Notes under the pieces: model-generated
The model's database searches: none
The model's input: the letters and a program-made list of their open reading frames with translations, nothing else
Told to the model about the DNA's origin: nothing
Shown: positions 42,685 to 51,480 of the stretch, in pieces
How the letters are laid out: each line of letters begins with the position of its first letter
How positions within the stretch are numbered: position 1 is the stretch's first letter
Translations under genes and position numbers: made by a program
Source of the DNA: Mycolicibacterium llatzerense
GTDB taxonomy: Bacteria > Actinomycetota > Actinomycetes > Mycobacteriales > Mycobacteriaceae
Reading direction: 5' to 3'
DNA: 64,000 bases
Assembly (NCBI RefSeq): GCF_000878195.1
Contig: NZ_JXST01000028.1
Coordinates: forward strand, 25,839 to 89,838

Positions 42685-43719
42685 ATGACTTCTGTGGCGG
42701 TGGCCGGCGCCAGTGGGTATGCCGGCGGCGAGATTCTGCGGCTTCTGCTGGGCCATCCGGCTTACGCGGACGGTCGCCTCACCATCGGGGCCCTGACCGC
42801 CGCGGGTAATGCCGGAACCACGGTCGGTGACCACCACCCGCACCTGCTGCCCATCGCGCAGCAGGTGCTGCAGCCCACCGAGGTCGACGTTCTCGCCGGG
42901 CATGACGTGGTGTTTCTGGGTCTGCCGCACGGACATTCGGCCGCGCTGGCGCAGCAACTCGGCCCGGACACCCTGATCGTCGACTGCGGCGCCGACTTCC
43001 GGCTCACCGACGCCGCCGCCTGGGAGAAGTTCTACGGCTCCGAGCACGCAGGCAGCTGGCCCTACGGCCTGCCCGAGCTGCCCGGCGGTCGCGACAAGCT
43101 GGTCGGCACGAAACGTATTGCGGTACCGGGCTGTTACCCGACCTCGGCCCTGCTGGCCCTGGTGCCTGCCGTCGCCGCTGGGCTCGTCGAACCCAACGTC
43201 ACCGTGGTGGCGGTCAGTGGCACTTCGGGCGCCGGCAAGTCGGGCAAGGTCGACCTGTCGGCCGCCGAGGTCATCGGCTCGGCCCGGGCCTACAACGTCG
43301 GCGGAGCGCACCGGCACACCCCGGAGATCGCGCAGGGCCTGCGGGCCGTCACCGACAAGGACGTGACGGTGTCGTTCACCCCGGTGCTGATCCCCACGTC
43401 GCGCGGCATCCTGGCCACCTGCACCGCGCGCACCACCGCGACCGTCGAGGAGATCCGGGCCGCGTACGAAAAGGCCTATGCCAGTGAGCCGTTCATCTAC
43501 CTGTTGCCGGAAGGGCAGCTGCCCAAGACCGGTTCGGTCATCGGCAGCAACGCCGCGCAGATCGCCGTCGCCGTCGACGAGGATGCGAAGACTCTCGTCG
43601 CCCTGTGCGCCATCGACAACCTGACCAAGGGCACCGGCGGCGCGGCAGTACAGTCCATGAACATCGCGCTCGGCTGGCCGGAAACCGAAGGACTATCCAC
43701 CGTGGGAGTAGCACCGTGA
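42685..43719 (+). CDS. argC: N-acetyl-gamma-glutamyl-phosphate reductase
   Basis: The 344-residue protein reduces N-acetylglutamyl phosphate to the semialdehyde with NADPH, third step of arginine synthesis. It has VAVAGASGYAGGEILRLLLG (NADP loop), AVPGCYPTSALLAL (catalytic Cys) and GGAHRHTPEIAQGL (catalytic His). No Shine-Dalgarno precedes the ATG, so a leaderless transcript is possible. First gene of argCJBDFR-G-H; it overlaps argJ by 4 bp. Confidence 0.98.
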   Translation: MTSVAVAGASGYAGGEILRLLLGHPAYADGRLTIGALTAAGNAGTTVGDHHPHLLPIAQQVLQPTEVDVLAGHDVVFLGLPHGHSAALAQQLGPDTLIVDCGADFRLTDAAAWEKFYGSEHAGSWPYGLPELPGGRDKLVGTKRIAVPGCYPTSALLALVPAVAAGLVEPNVTVVAVSGTSGAGKSGKVDLSAAEVIGSARAYNVGGAHRHTPEIAQGLRAVTDKDVTVSFTPVLIPTSRGILATCTARTTATVEEIRAAYEKAYASEPFIYLLPEGQLPKTGSVIGSNAAQIAVAVDEDAKTLVALCAIDNLTKGTGGAAVQSMNIALGWPETEGLSTVGVAP

Positions 43720-44930
43720 CTTCAACGTCGCCGACCCCGTCCCTGCATCGCAACCAGGGCGTCACCGCACCGGAAGGCTTCCGGGCAGCCGGAATCGCCG
43801 CCGGCATCAAGGCTTCCGGGAAACCGGACCTGGCCCTGGTCTTCAACGAGGGGCCCGATCTTTCGGCGGCCGGGGTGTTCACCCGCAACAAGGTGCGGGC
43901 CGCTCCGGTCCAGTGGAGCGAGCAGGTGCTCAAGTCCGGCCGGTTGCGGACCGTGATCCTGAATTCCGGTGGCGCCAATGCGTGTACCGGCCCGGGCGGT
44001 TTCCAGGACACGCACCAGACGGCCGAGGCCCTCGCCGCGGCGCTCAGCGACTGGGGTACCGAGACCGGTGCCATCGAGGTCGCGGTGTGCTCGACCGGGC
44101 TGATCGGTGACCGGCTCCCGATGGACAAGGTGCTCGCCGGCGTCACCGAGATCGTGCACGAGATGGCCGGTGGCCTGTCCGGCGGCGAGGAGGCAGCGCG
44201 GGCCATCATGACCACCGACACGGTGCCGAAACAGGTTGCGCTGCACCACCCGGGCAAGTGGACCGTCGGGGCCATGGCCAAGGGCGCCGGCATGATGGCC
44301 CCGTCGCTGGCGACCATGCTGGTGGTCATCACCACCGACGCCGTCGCGGACGCCGAGGCACTCAACCTCGCGCTGAAGAACGCCGCCGCGAAGACTTTCG
44401 ACCGGCTCGACATCGACGGCAGCTGCTCGACCAACGACACGGTGCTGCTGCTGTCGTCGGGCGCCAGCGAAATCCGGCCCAGCCAAAGCGAATTGGACGA
44501 GGCCGTCTTCACCGTGTGTGACGACCTGTGCGCGCAGCTGCAGGCCGACGCCGAGGGCGTCACCAAGCGCATCGCGATCACTGTCACGGGCGCGGCCAGC
44601 GAGGACGACGCTCTGGTGGGCGCCCGGGCCCTGGCCCGCGACAGCCTCGTCAAGACCGCGCTGTTCGGGTCCGACCCCAACTGGGGCCGCGTCCTGGCCG
44701 CGATCGGCATCGCGCCGATCGAACTCGTGGCCGACCGGATCAGCGTGTCGTTCAACGGATCCGCGGTGTGCATCGACGGCGCGGGCGCGCCGGGCGCCCG
44801 GGACGTCGACCTGTCGGGCCAGGACATCGACGTCATCGTCGACCTGAAGTTGGGCGAGCACGAGGCGACGATCCGGACCACCGACCTGTCGCACGCGTAC
44901 GTCGAAGAGAACTCGGCGTACAGCTCGTGA
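43716..44930 (+). CDS. argJ: Ornithine acetyltransferase / N-acetylglutamate synthase
   Basis: The 404-residue protein recycles the acetyl group from N-acetylornithine to glutamate. It self-cleaves before a catalytic threonine, here Thr200 in PSLATMLVVITTDA. KWTVGAMAKGAGMM and the C-terminal SDPNWGRVLAAIG, DLKLGEHEA and THR-like DLSHAYVEENSAYSS are family marks. The presence of ArgJ explains the lack of argE. Starts at GTG overlapping the argC stop. Confidence 0.98.
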   Translation: MTSTSPTPSLHRNQGVTAPEGFRAAGIAAGIKASGKPDLALVFNEGPDLSAAGVFTRNKVRAAPVQWSEQVLKSGRLRTVILNSGGANACTGPGGFQDTHQTAEALAAALSDWGTETGAIEVAVCSTGLIGDRLPMDKVLAGVTEIVHEMAGGLSGGEEAARAIMTTDTVPKQVALHHPGKWTVGAMAKGAGMMAPSLATMLVVITTDAVADAEALNLALKNAAAKTFDRLDIDGSCSTNDTVLLLSSGASEIRPSQSELDEAVFTVCDDLCAQLQADAEGVTKRIAITVTGAASEDDALVGARALARDSLVKTALFGSDPNWGRVLAAIGIAPIELVADRISVSFNGSAVCIDGAGAPGARDVDLSGQDIDVIVDLKLGEHEATIRTTDLSHAYVEENSAYSS

Positions 44931-45811
44931 GCACAGCTGGACTCTCCACCGCGGTCAAGGCGTCGGTCTTCGCCGAAGCGCTGCCCTGGCTCAAGCAACT
45001 GCACGGCAAGATCGTCGTGGTCAAGTACGGCGGCAACGCCATGACCGACGACACCCTCAAGGCGGCCTTCGCCGCCGACATGGCCTTCCTGCGCAACTGC
45101 GGCATCCAGCCGGTCGTCGTGCACGGCGGCGGCCCGCAGATCAGCGCGATGCTCAAACGTCTTGGTATCGAAGGCGATTTCAAGGGTGGCTTCCGGGTCA
45201 CCACACCCGAGGTTCTCGAGGTCGCGCGGATGGTGCTGTTCGGCCAGGTCGGCCGCGAACTGGTCGGCCTGATCAACGCCCACGGCCCGTATGCGGTCGG
45301 CATCACCGGCGAGGACGCGCAGCTGTTCACCGCGGTGCGTCGGAGCGTGACGGTCGACGGGGTCCTCACCGACATCGGGCTGGTCGGCGACGTCGACCAC
45401 GTCAACACCGACGCCATCCTGGATCTCATTGCCGCGGGCCGCATTCCGGTGGTGTCCACCATCGGTCCCGACGTCGACGGCGTGGTGCACAACATCAACG
45501 CCGACACCGCGGCGGCCGCACTGGCCGAGGCACTCGGCGCCGAGAAGTTGCTGATGCTCACCGACGTCGAAGGCCTGTACACCGACTGGCCGGACCGCAA
45601 CTCACTGGTCACCGAAATCGATACGGCCGCACTGGCGCAGCTGTTGCCCAAGCTCGAATCCGGCATGGTGCCCAAGATCGAGGCGTGCCTGCGGGCCGTG
45701 CAGAACGGTGTCCCGAGCGCACACGTCATCGACGGCCGCGTCGAACACTGCGTCCTGGTCGAACTGTTCACCGATGACGGAACCGGAACCAAGGTGGTAG
45801 CACCCGCATGA
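44927..45811 (+). CDS. argB: Acetylglutamate kinase
   Basis: The 294-residue protein phosphorylates N-acetylglutamate, usually the arginine-inhibited step. It has KIVVVKYGGNAM (phosphate-binding Lys), VVHGGGPQISAMLKRLG, VHNINADTAAAALAEAL and GMVPKIEACLRAVQNG. The N-terminal helix before the kinase core, as in arginine-sensitive hexameric enzymes, is present (TAVKASVFAEALPWLKQLHG). GTG start overlaps the argJ stop. Confidence 0.98.
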   Translation: MSTAGLSTAVKASVFAEALPWLKQLHGKIVVVKYGGNAMTDDTLKAAFAADMAFLRNCGIQPVVVHGGGPQISAMLKRLGIEGDFKGGFRVTTPEVLEVARMVLFGQVGRELVGLINAHGPYAVGITGEDAQLFTAVRRSVTVDGVLTDIGLVGDVDHVNTDAILDLIAAGRIPVVSTIGPDVDGVVHNINADTAAAALAEALGAEKLLMLTDVEGLYTDWPDRNSLVTEIDTAALAQLLPKLESGMVPKIEACLRAVQNGVPSAHVIDGRVEHCVLVELFTDDGTGTKVVAPA

Positions 45812-46995
45812 CCGAAACTGAAGCGCTGCAAGCCCGTTGGCAAGCGGTGATGACCAACAACTACGGCACCCCGCCGGTCGCTCTGGTCAGCGGCGACGGC
45901 GCCGTGGTCACCGACGCCGACGGCAAGAGCTACGTCGACTTCCTGGCCGGCATCGCGGTGAACGTGCTGGGCCATCGCCATCCGGCGGTGATCGAGGCCG
46001 TCACCAACCAGCTGAACACGCTGGGGCACACCTCGAATCTGTATGCCACCGAACCGGGTATCGCCCTGGCCGAAGCCCTCGTCGCCCAGCTCGGCGCACC
46101 GGCCCGCGTGTTCTTCTGCAACTCGGGCGCCGAGGCCAACGAAGCCGCGTTCAAAATCAGCCGGCTCACCGGACGCACCAAAATCGTTGCGGCGCAAGGC
46201 GCTTTCCATGGCCGCACCATGGGCTCGCTGGCGCTGACCGGCCAACCCGGCAAGCAGGAGCCGTTCCTGCCGTTGCCCGGCGACGTCACCCACGTGCCCT
46301 ACGGCGACGCCGCCGCGCTCGAAGCGGCCGTCACCGACGAGACAGCGGCGGTGTTCCTCGAACCGATCATGGGCGAGGGCGGCGTCGTCACCCCGCCGGC
46401 CGGGTACCTGGCCAAGGCGCGCGAGCTCACCACGAAACATGGTGCGCTGCTGGTGCTCGACGAGGTGCAGACCGGTATCGGCCGCACCGGTGCCTTCTAC
46501 GCCCACCAGCACGACGGCATCACCCCCGACGTCATCACGTTGGCCAAGGGCCTCGGCGGCGGCCTGCCCATCGGGGCCTGCATCGCCATCGGACCCGCGG
46601 CCGACCTGCTGCAGCCGGGCATGCACGGCAGCACCTTCGGCGGTAATCCGGTGTGCACCGCCGCGGGCCTGGCCGTGGTCAAGACGCTGGCCGACGACGA
46701 CCTCGTGCACCGGGCCGACGCCGCGGGCAAGACGCTGGCGCACGGTATCGAGGAGTTGGCCCATCCGCTGGTCGATCACGTCCGCGGCCGTGGGCTGCTG
46801 CTCGGCGTCGTCCTGACCGCGCCGCAGGCCAAGGCCGTCGAAAACGCTGCGCGCGACGCGGGTTTCCTGGTCAATGCCGCGGCCGCCGACGTCGTGCGGC
46901 TCGCGCCGCCGCTGGTCATCACCGACGCCCAGATCGACGCCTTCCTGACCGCACTACCCACCGTTCTCGACACCGCAGCAGGGGAGTCCCAGTGA
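45808..46995 (+). CDS. argD: Acetylornithine aminotransferase
   Basis: The 395-residue PLP enzyme converts N-acetylglutamate semialdehyde to N-acetylornithine. Class III aminotransferase marks: FCNSGAEANEAAFKISR, FHGRTMGSLALTG, LVLDEVQTGIGRTGAFYAHQ and the PLP lysine in VITLAKGLGGGLPIGACIA. It overlaps argB and argF by 4 bp each. Confidence 0.97.
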   Translation: MTETEALQARWQAVMTNNYGTPPVALVSGDGAVVTDADGKSYVDFLAGIAVNVLGHRHPAVIEAVTNQLNTLGHTSNLYATEPGIALAEALVAQLGAPARVFFCNSGAEANEAAFKISRLTGRTKIVAAQGAFHGRTMGSLALTGQPGKQEPFLPLPGDVTHVPYGDAAALEAAVTDETAAVFLEPIMGEGGVVTPPAGYLAKARELTTKHGALLVLDEVQTGIGRTGAFYAHQHDGITPDVITLAKGLGGGLPIGACIAIGPAADLLQPGMHGSTFGGNPVCTAAGLAVVKTLADDDLVHRADAAGKTLAHGIEELAHPLVDHVRGRGLLLGVVLTAPQAKAVENAARDAGFLVNAAAADVVRLAPPLVITDAQIDAFLTALPTVLDTAAGESQ

Positions 46996-47921
46996 TCCGC
47001 CATTTTCTCCGCGACGACGACCTGAGCCCCGAGGAACAGGCCGAGGTCCTGGCACTGGCCGCCGAGCTCAAGAAGGCGCCGTTCAGCCGGCGCCCGCTCG
47101 AGGGGCCGCGGGGCATCGCCGTCATCTTCGAGAAGAACTCCACCCGCACCCGGTTCTCCTTCGAGATGGGTATCGCCCAGCTCGGCGGGCACGCCGTCGT
47201 CGTCGACGGCCGTAGCACCCAGCTGGGCCGCGAGGAGACCCTCGAGGACACCGGCGCCGTGCTGTCCCGCTACGTCGACGGCATCGTCTGGCGCACTTTC
47301 GCGCAGGAGCGCCTCACGGCCATGGCCAGTGGTGCTTCCGTCCCCATCGTCAACGCCCTGTCCGACGAGTTCCACCCCTGCCAGGTGCTGGCCGATCTGC
47401 AGACCGTCGCCGAACGCAAGGGCAAGCTGGCCGGGCTCAACATGTCGTACCTCGGCGACGGCGCCAACAACATGGCGCACTCGCTGATGGTCGGCGGCGT
47501 CACGGCGGGCATCAACGTGACCATCGCCGCGCCGAAGGGGTTCGAGCCCGACCCGCAGTTCGTCGAGGCGGCCAAGAAGCGCGCGGCCGAGACCGGGGCG
47601 ACCGTCACGGTCACCACCGACCCACAGGCCGCCGCGGACGGCGCCGACGTCCTCGTCACCGACACCTGGACCTCGATGGGCCAGGAGAACGACGGCCTGG
47701 ACCGCGTGCGCCCGTTCCGCCCATTCCAGATCAACACCGCGCTGCTCGGCCGCGCCAACAGCGATGCCGTCGTGCTGCACTGCCTGCCGGCGCACCGCGG
47801 GGACGAGATCACCGACGAGGTCATCGACGGCCCGCAGAGCGCGGTGTTCGACGAGGCCGAGAACCGGCTGCACGCGCAGAAGGCCATGTTGGTGTGGCTG
47901 CTGGAACGTAACGGCCGATGA
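46992..47921 (+). CDS. argF: Ornithine carbamoyltransferase
   Basis: The 309-residue protein makes citrulline from ornithine and carbamoyl phosphate. The carbamoyl-phosphate loop is FEKNSTRTRFSFE; ornithine binding includes DEFHPCQVLADLQT and TDTWTSMGQE; the catalytic Cys is in LHCLPAHRGDE. It starts at GTG overlapping argD and ends overlapping argR. Confidence 0.98.
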   Translation: MIRHFLRDDDLSPEEQAEVLALAAELKKAPFSRRPLEGPRGIAVIFEKNSTRTRFSFEMGIAQLGGHAVVVDGRSTQLGREETLEDTGAVLSRYVDGIVWRTFAQERLTAMASGASVPIVNALSDEFHPCQVLADLQTVAERKGKLAGLNMSYLGDGANNMAHSLMVGGVTAGINVTIAAPKGFEPDPQFVEAAKKRAAETGATVTVTTDPQAAADGADVLVTDTWTSMGQENDGLDRVRPFRPFQINTALLGRANSDAVVLHCLPAHRGDEITDEVIDGPQSAVFDEAENRLHAQKAMLVWLLERNGR

Positions 47922-48391
47922 CAGCACCGACCCGGGCCGGACGGCAGTCGCGCATCGTGGCGCTGCTGTCGTCGAACCCGGTGCGCAGCCAGACCGAGCT
48001 CGCGGCCCTGCTCGCCGAGGAGGGCATCGACGTTACCCAGGCCACGCTGTCGCGGGACCTGGAGGAACTCGGTGCGGTCAAGCTGCGCGGCGCCGATGGC
48101 GGAACCGGCGTCTACGTCGTCCCCGAGGACGGCAGCCCCGTCAAAGGCGTCTCCGGCGGCACCGAGCGGATGTCCCGTCTGCTCGGCGAGCTGCTGGTGT
48201 CCACCGACGCCAGCGCCAACCTGGCGGTGTTACGTACGCCACCTGGGGCGGCGCATTACCTGGCCAGTGCAATAGATCGAGCGTCTCTGCCTTATGTTGT
48301 GGGCACGATCGCCGGGGATGACACCATCTTGGTTGTTGCCCGCGAACCGATGAGCGGCGCCGAGCTCGCCGCCACCTTCGAGAACCTGTAG
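47918..48391 (+). CDS. argR: Arginine repressor ArgR
   Basis: The 157-residue protein has the winged helix ArgR DNA-binding domain (SRIVALLSSNPVRSQTELAA, GIDVTQATLSRDLEELGAVK). The C-terminal oligomerisation/arginine domain includes GAAHYLASAIDRASLPYVVG and GTIAGDDTILVVAR. It is a hexameric arginine-dependent repressor that should act on the ARG box before argC, giving feedback on its own operon. Confidence 0.97.
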   Translation: MTAPTRAGRQSRIVALLSSNPVRSQTELAALLAEEGIDVTQATLSRDLEELGAVKLRGADGGTGVYVVPEDGSPVKGVSGGTERMSRLLGELLVSTDASANLAVLRTPPGAAHYLASAIDRASLPYVVGTIAGDDTILVVAREPMSGAELAATFENL

Positions 48392-48416
48392 CAGTACTAG
48401 ACAAGGAGATTGACAC

Positions 48417-49616
48417 ATGTCCGAGCGCGTCATCCTGGCGTATTCCGGTGGCCTGGACACCTCGGTCGCGATCAGCTGGATCGGCAAGGAGACCGGCAAA
48501 GAGGTCGTCGCCGTGGCCATCGACCTGGGCCAGGGCGGGGAGGACATGGAGGTCGTCCGGCAGCGTGCCATCGACTGCGGCGCCGTCGAGGCCGTCGTCG
48601 TCGACGCGCGCGACGAGTTCGCCGACGAGTACTGCCTGCCCACCATCAAGGCCAACGCGCTCTACATGGACCGGTACCCGCTGGTCTCGGCCATCTCGCG
48701 GCCGCTGATCGTCAAGCATCTCGTCGAGGCCGCCCGCAGCCACGGTGGCACCGTCGTCGCGCACGGCTGCACCGGCAAGGGCAACGACCAGGTCCGTTTC
48801 GAGGTCGGCTTCAACACCCTGGCGCCCGAGCTCGAGGTCATCGCCCCGGTCCGCGACTACGCCTGGACCCGCGAGAAGGCCATCGCCTTCGCGCAGGAGA
48901 ACGACATCCCGATCAACGTCACCAAGAAGTCGCCGTTCTCCATCGATCAGAACGTCTGGGGCCGCGCCGTCGAGACCGGCTTCCTCGAGGACCTGTGGAA
49001 CGCGCCGACCAAGGACGTCTACGACTACACCGAGGACCCGACGGTCCACTTCAACACCCCTGACGAGCTGATCATCAGCTTCGACAAGGGTCGCCCCGTC
49101 GCCATCGACGGCCGCCCGCTGAGCGTGCTGCAGATCATCCAGGAGCTCAACACCCGCGCCGGTGCGCAGGGCGTCGGGCGACTCGACGTCGTCGAGGACC
49201 GCCTCGTCGGCATCAAGTCCCGCGAGATCTACGAGGCCCCGGGCGCCATGGTGCTGATCACCGCGCACACCGAGCTCGAGCACGTCTGCCTGGAGCGCGA
49301 GCTCGGCCGTTACAAGCGCGGCGTCGACCGCAAGTGGGGCGAGCTGACCTACGACGGTCTCTGGTACAGCCCGCTGAAGGCCTCGCTCGAGGCGTTCGTC
49401 GAGCACACCCAGCAGCACGTCTCCGGCGACATCCGCCTGGTCCTGCACGGTGGGCACATCTCGGTCAACGGCCGCCGCTCGAACGAGTCGCTGTACGACT
49501 TCAACCTCGCCACCTACGACGAGGGCGACAGCTTCGACCAGAGCTCGGCCAAGGGCTTCGTTCAGCTGCACGGCCTGAGCTCCAAGATCTCCGCCAAGCG
49601 CGATCTGGGTCTGTAG
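48417..49616 (+). CDS. argG: Argininosuccinate synthase
   Basis: The 399-residue protein joins citrulline and aspartate using ATP. It has the PP-loop ILAYSGGLDTSVAISWI, and HGCTGKGNDQVRFEV. An ACAAGGAGATTG ribosome site sits 10 bases before the ATG. It follows argR by 25 bases, so it is probably in the same transcript. Confidence 0.98.
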   Translation: MSERVILAYSGGLDTSVAISWIGKETGKEVVAVAIDLGQGGEDMEVVRQRAIDCGAVEAVVVDARDEFADEYCLPTIKANALYMDRYPLVSAISRPLIVKHLVEAARSHGGTVVAHGCTGKGNDQVRFEVGFNTLAPELEVIAPVRDYAWTREKAIAFAQENDIPINVTKKSPFSIDQNVWGRAVETGFLEDLWNAPTKDVYDYTEDPTVHFNTPDELIISFDKGRPVAIDGRPLSVLQIIQELNTRAGAQGVGRLDVVEDRLVGIKSREIYEAPGAMVLITAHTELEHVCLERELGRYKRGVDRKWGELTYDGLWYSPLKASLEAFVEHTQQHVSGDIRLVLHGGHISVNGRRSNESLYDFNLATYDEGDSFDQSSAKGFVQLHGLSSKISAKRDLGL

Positions 49617-49621
49617 GCCAC

Positions 49622-51043
49622 ATGAGCACCGGTGGAACCAACGAAGGTTCGCTGTGGGGCGGACGGTTCGCTTCCGGCCCGTCCGAGGCGCTTGCCGCAC
49701 TGAGCAAGTCGACCCACTTCGACTGGGCACTGGCGCCATATGACGTCACGGCGTCCAAGGCGCACGCCCGTGTGCTCCACAACGCCGGGTTGCTGACCGA
49801 TGAGCAGCGCGACGGCCTGTTGGCCGGGCTGGACAGCCTGGGCAACGACGTCGCCGACGGCACCTTCGGGCCGCTCGCGACCGACGAGGACGTGCACGGC
49901 GCGCTGGAGCGCGGGCTGATCGACCGCGTCGGCGACGACCTGGGCGGCCGGCTGCGCGCCGGCCGGTCCCGCAACGACCAGGTGGCCACGCTGTTCCGGA
50001 TGTGGCTGCGCGACGCCATCAAGGTCATCGGCAACGGCGTGCTGGACGTGGCCGCCGCGCTGGCCGGCCAGGCCGAGGCGCACCCGACGGCAATCATGCC
50101 CGGCAAGACGCACCTGCAGTCGGCGCAACCTGTGCTCCTGGCCCACCACCTGCTCGCGCATGCGCACCCGCTGCTGCGCGATGCCGACCGGTTGCTGGAT
50201 CTGGACAAGCGGGTGGCGGTGTCGCCCTACGGATCTGGCGCGCTCGCCGGTAGCTCGCTCGGCCTGAGCCCCGACGCCATCGCCGCGGAACTCGGCTTCG
50301 CCTCCGCGGCCGACAACTCGATCGACGCCACGTCCTCGCGTGATTTCGCCGCCGAGGCCGCCTTCGTGTTCGCCATGATCGCCGTGGATCTGTCCCGGCT
50401 GTCCGAGGACATCATCCTCTGGAGCACAACGGAATTCGGCTACGTCCGGCTACACGACTCCTGGTCGACGGGCAGCTCGATCATGCCGCAGAAGAAGAAC
50501 CCCGACATCGCCGAACTTGCCCGTGGCAAGTCCGGCCGTCTCATCGGCAACCTGGCCGGTCTGCTGGCCACGCTCAAGGCGCAGCCGCTGGCTTACAACC
50601 GGGATCTGCAGGAGGACAAGGAGCCGGTCTTCGACTCCGTCGCCCAGCTCGAGCTGCTGCTGCCCGCGATGGCCGGACTGGTCGGCACGTTGACCTTCGA
50701 CACCGACCGGATGGCCGCGCTGGCACCGCTGGGTTACACATTGGCCACCGATATCGCGGAATGGATGGTGCGCCAGGGCATTCCGTTCCGGGTGGCGCAC
50801 GAGGCGGCCGGTGCTGCGGTCAAGGCCGCCGAGGCCAGGGGAGTCGGGCTCGAAGAGCTCGCTGCCGACGAGCTCGCGGGGATCCATCCGGGACTCACCG
50901 CCGAGGTGCGGGACGTGCTGACCATCGCCGGTTCGGTTGAGTCGCGCGACGCTCGCGGCGGCACATCACCCGCTCGGGTCGCCGAGCAGCTCGTCACTGT
51001 GCGCGACACCGCCGATCGTTTGCGGACCCGCCTGCACGGCTGA
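49622..51043 (+). CDS. argH: Argininosuccinate lyase
   Basis: The 473-residue protein releases arginine and fumarate, the last step of the pathway. Fumarase/lyase superfamily signature GSSIMPQKKNPDIAE holds the catalytic serine; also LRAGRSRNDQVATLFRMWLR and GKTHLQSAQPVLLAHHL with the catalytic His. It starts five bases after argG. Confidence 0.98.
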   Translation: MSTGGTNEGSLWGGRFASGPSEALAALSKSTHFDWALAPYDVTASKAHARVLHNAGLLTDEQRDGLLAGLDSLGNDVADGTFGPLATDEDVHGALERGLIDRVGDDLGGRLRAGRSRNDQVATLFRMWLRDAIKVIGNGVLDVAAALAGQAEAHPTAIMPGKTHLQSAQPVLLAHHLLAHAHPLLRDADRLLDLDKRVAVSPYGSGALAGSSLGLSPDAIAAELGFASAADNSIDATSSRDFAAEAAFVFAMIAVDLSRLSEDIILWSTTEFGYVRLHDSWSTGSSIMPQKKNPDIAELARGKSGRLIGNLAGLLATLKAQPLAYNRDLQEDKEPVFDSVAQLELLLPAMAGLVGTLTFDTDRMAALAPLGYTLATDIAEWMVRQGIPFRVAHEAAGAAVKAAEARGVGLEELAADELAGIHPGLTAEVRDVLTIAGSVESRDARGGTSPARVAEQLVTVRDTADRLRTRLHG

Positions 51044-51070
51044 GCCCGCCGGCGGCCGTAGGCTCGGGCG

Positions 51071-51454
51071 GTGCCAACTCGCAGCCGCGCCGCGGTGTAC
51101 GCCAGACGTCGCAAGCGTCGGATGGCGAAGGTCGACCACGACCTGACAGCACAGCAATGGGCTGTCCTGCAACAGGTTTGGGGTGGCTGCGCCTACTGCG
51201 AGGCGCAGGACGCTGACCTGCAGAAAGACTGCGTGCAGCCCATCTCTCGCGGCGGGCGGTACACGCTCGACAATGTGGTGCCGGCCTGCCGGTCCTGCAA
51301 TGCGAGCAAGTGCAATGCCGAGGTCACCGGGTGGCTGCGCCGAAAGAAGTTGGACGAAGGCAGGTTCTTGCTGAGGACGGCGACCATCGCCAGGGAACTG
51401 GTCGGCCACGAGATCTCCGCGGACCACTCCAGTCAGGCCGAATCCGGATCCTGA
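51071..51454 (+). CDS. Small HNH-like protein with altered first His
   Basis: The 127-residue protein has the zinc cysteine pairs of a CxxC HNH nuclease (CAYCEAQ ... CRSCNASK) and the conserved DNVVPACRSCN. The position that normally reads DHxxP is DCVQPISRGG, so the first catalytic His is a Cys. Nuclease activity is therefore doubtful; DNA binding may remain. The N-terminus is very basic. GTG start, 27 bases after argH. Function unknown. Confidence 0.75.
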   Translation: MPTRSRAAVYARRRKRRMAKVDHDLTAQQWAVLQQVWGGCAYCEAQDADLQKDCVQPISRGGRYTLDNVVPACRSCNASKCNAEVTGWLRRKKLDEGRFLLRTATIARELVGHEISADHSSQAESGS

Positions 51455-51480
51455 CGCGGGCCGGCGCCTACGCTGACCCG

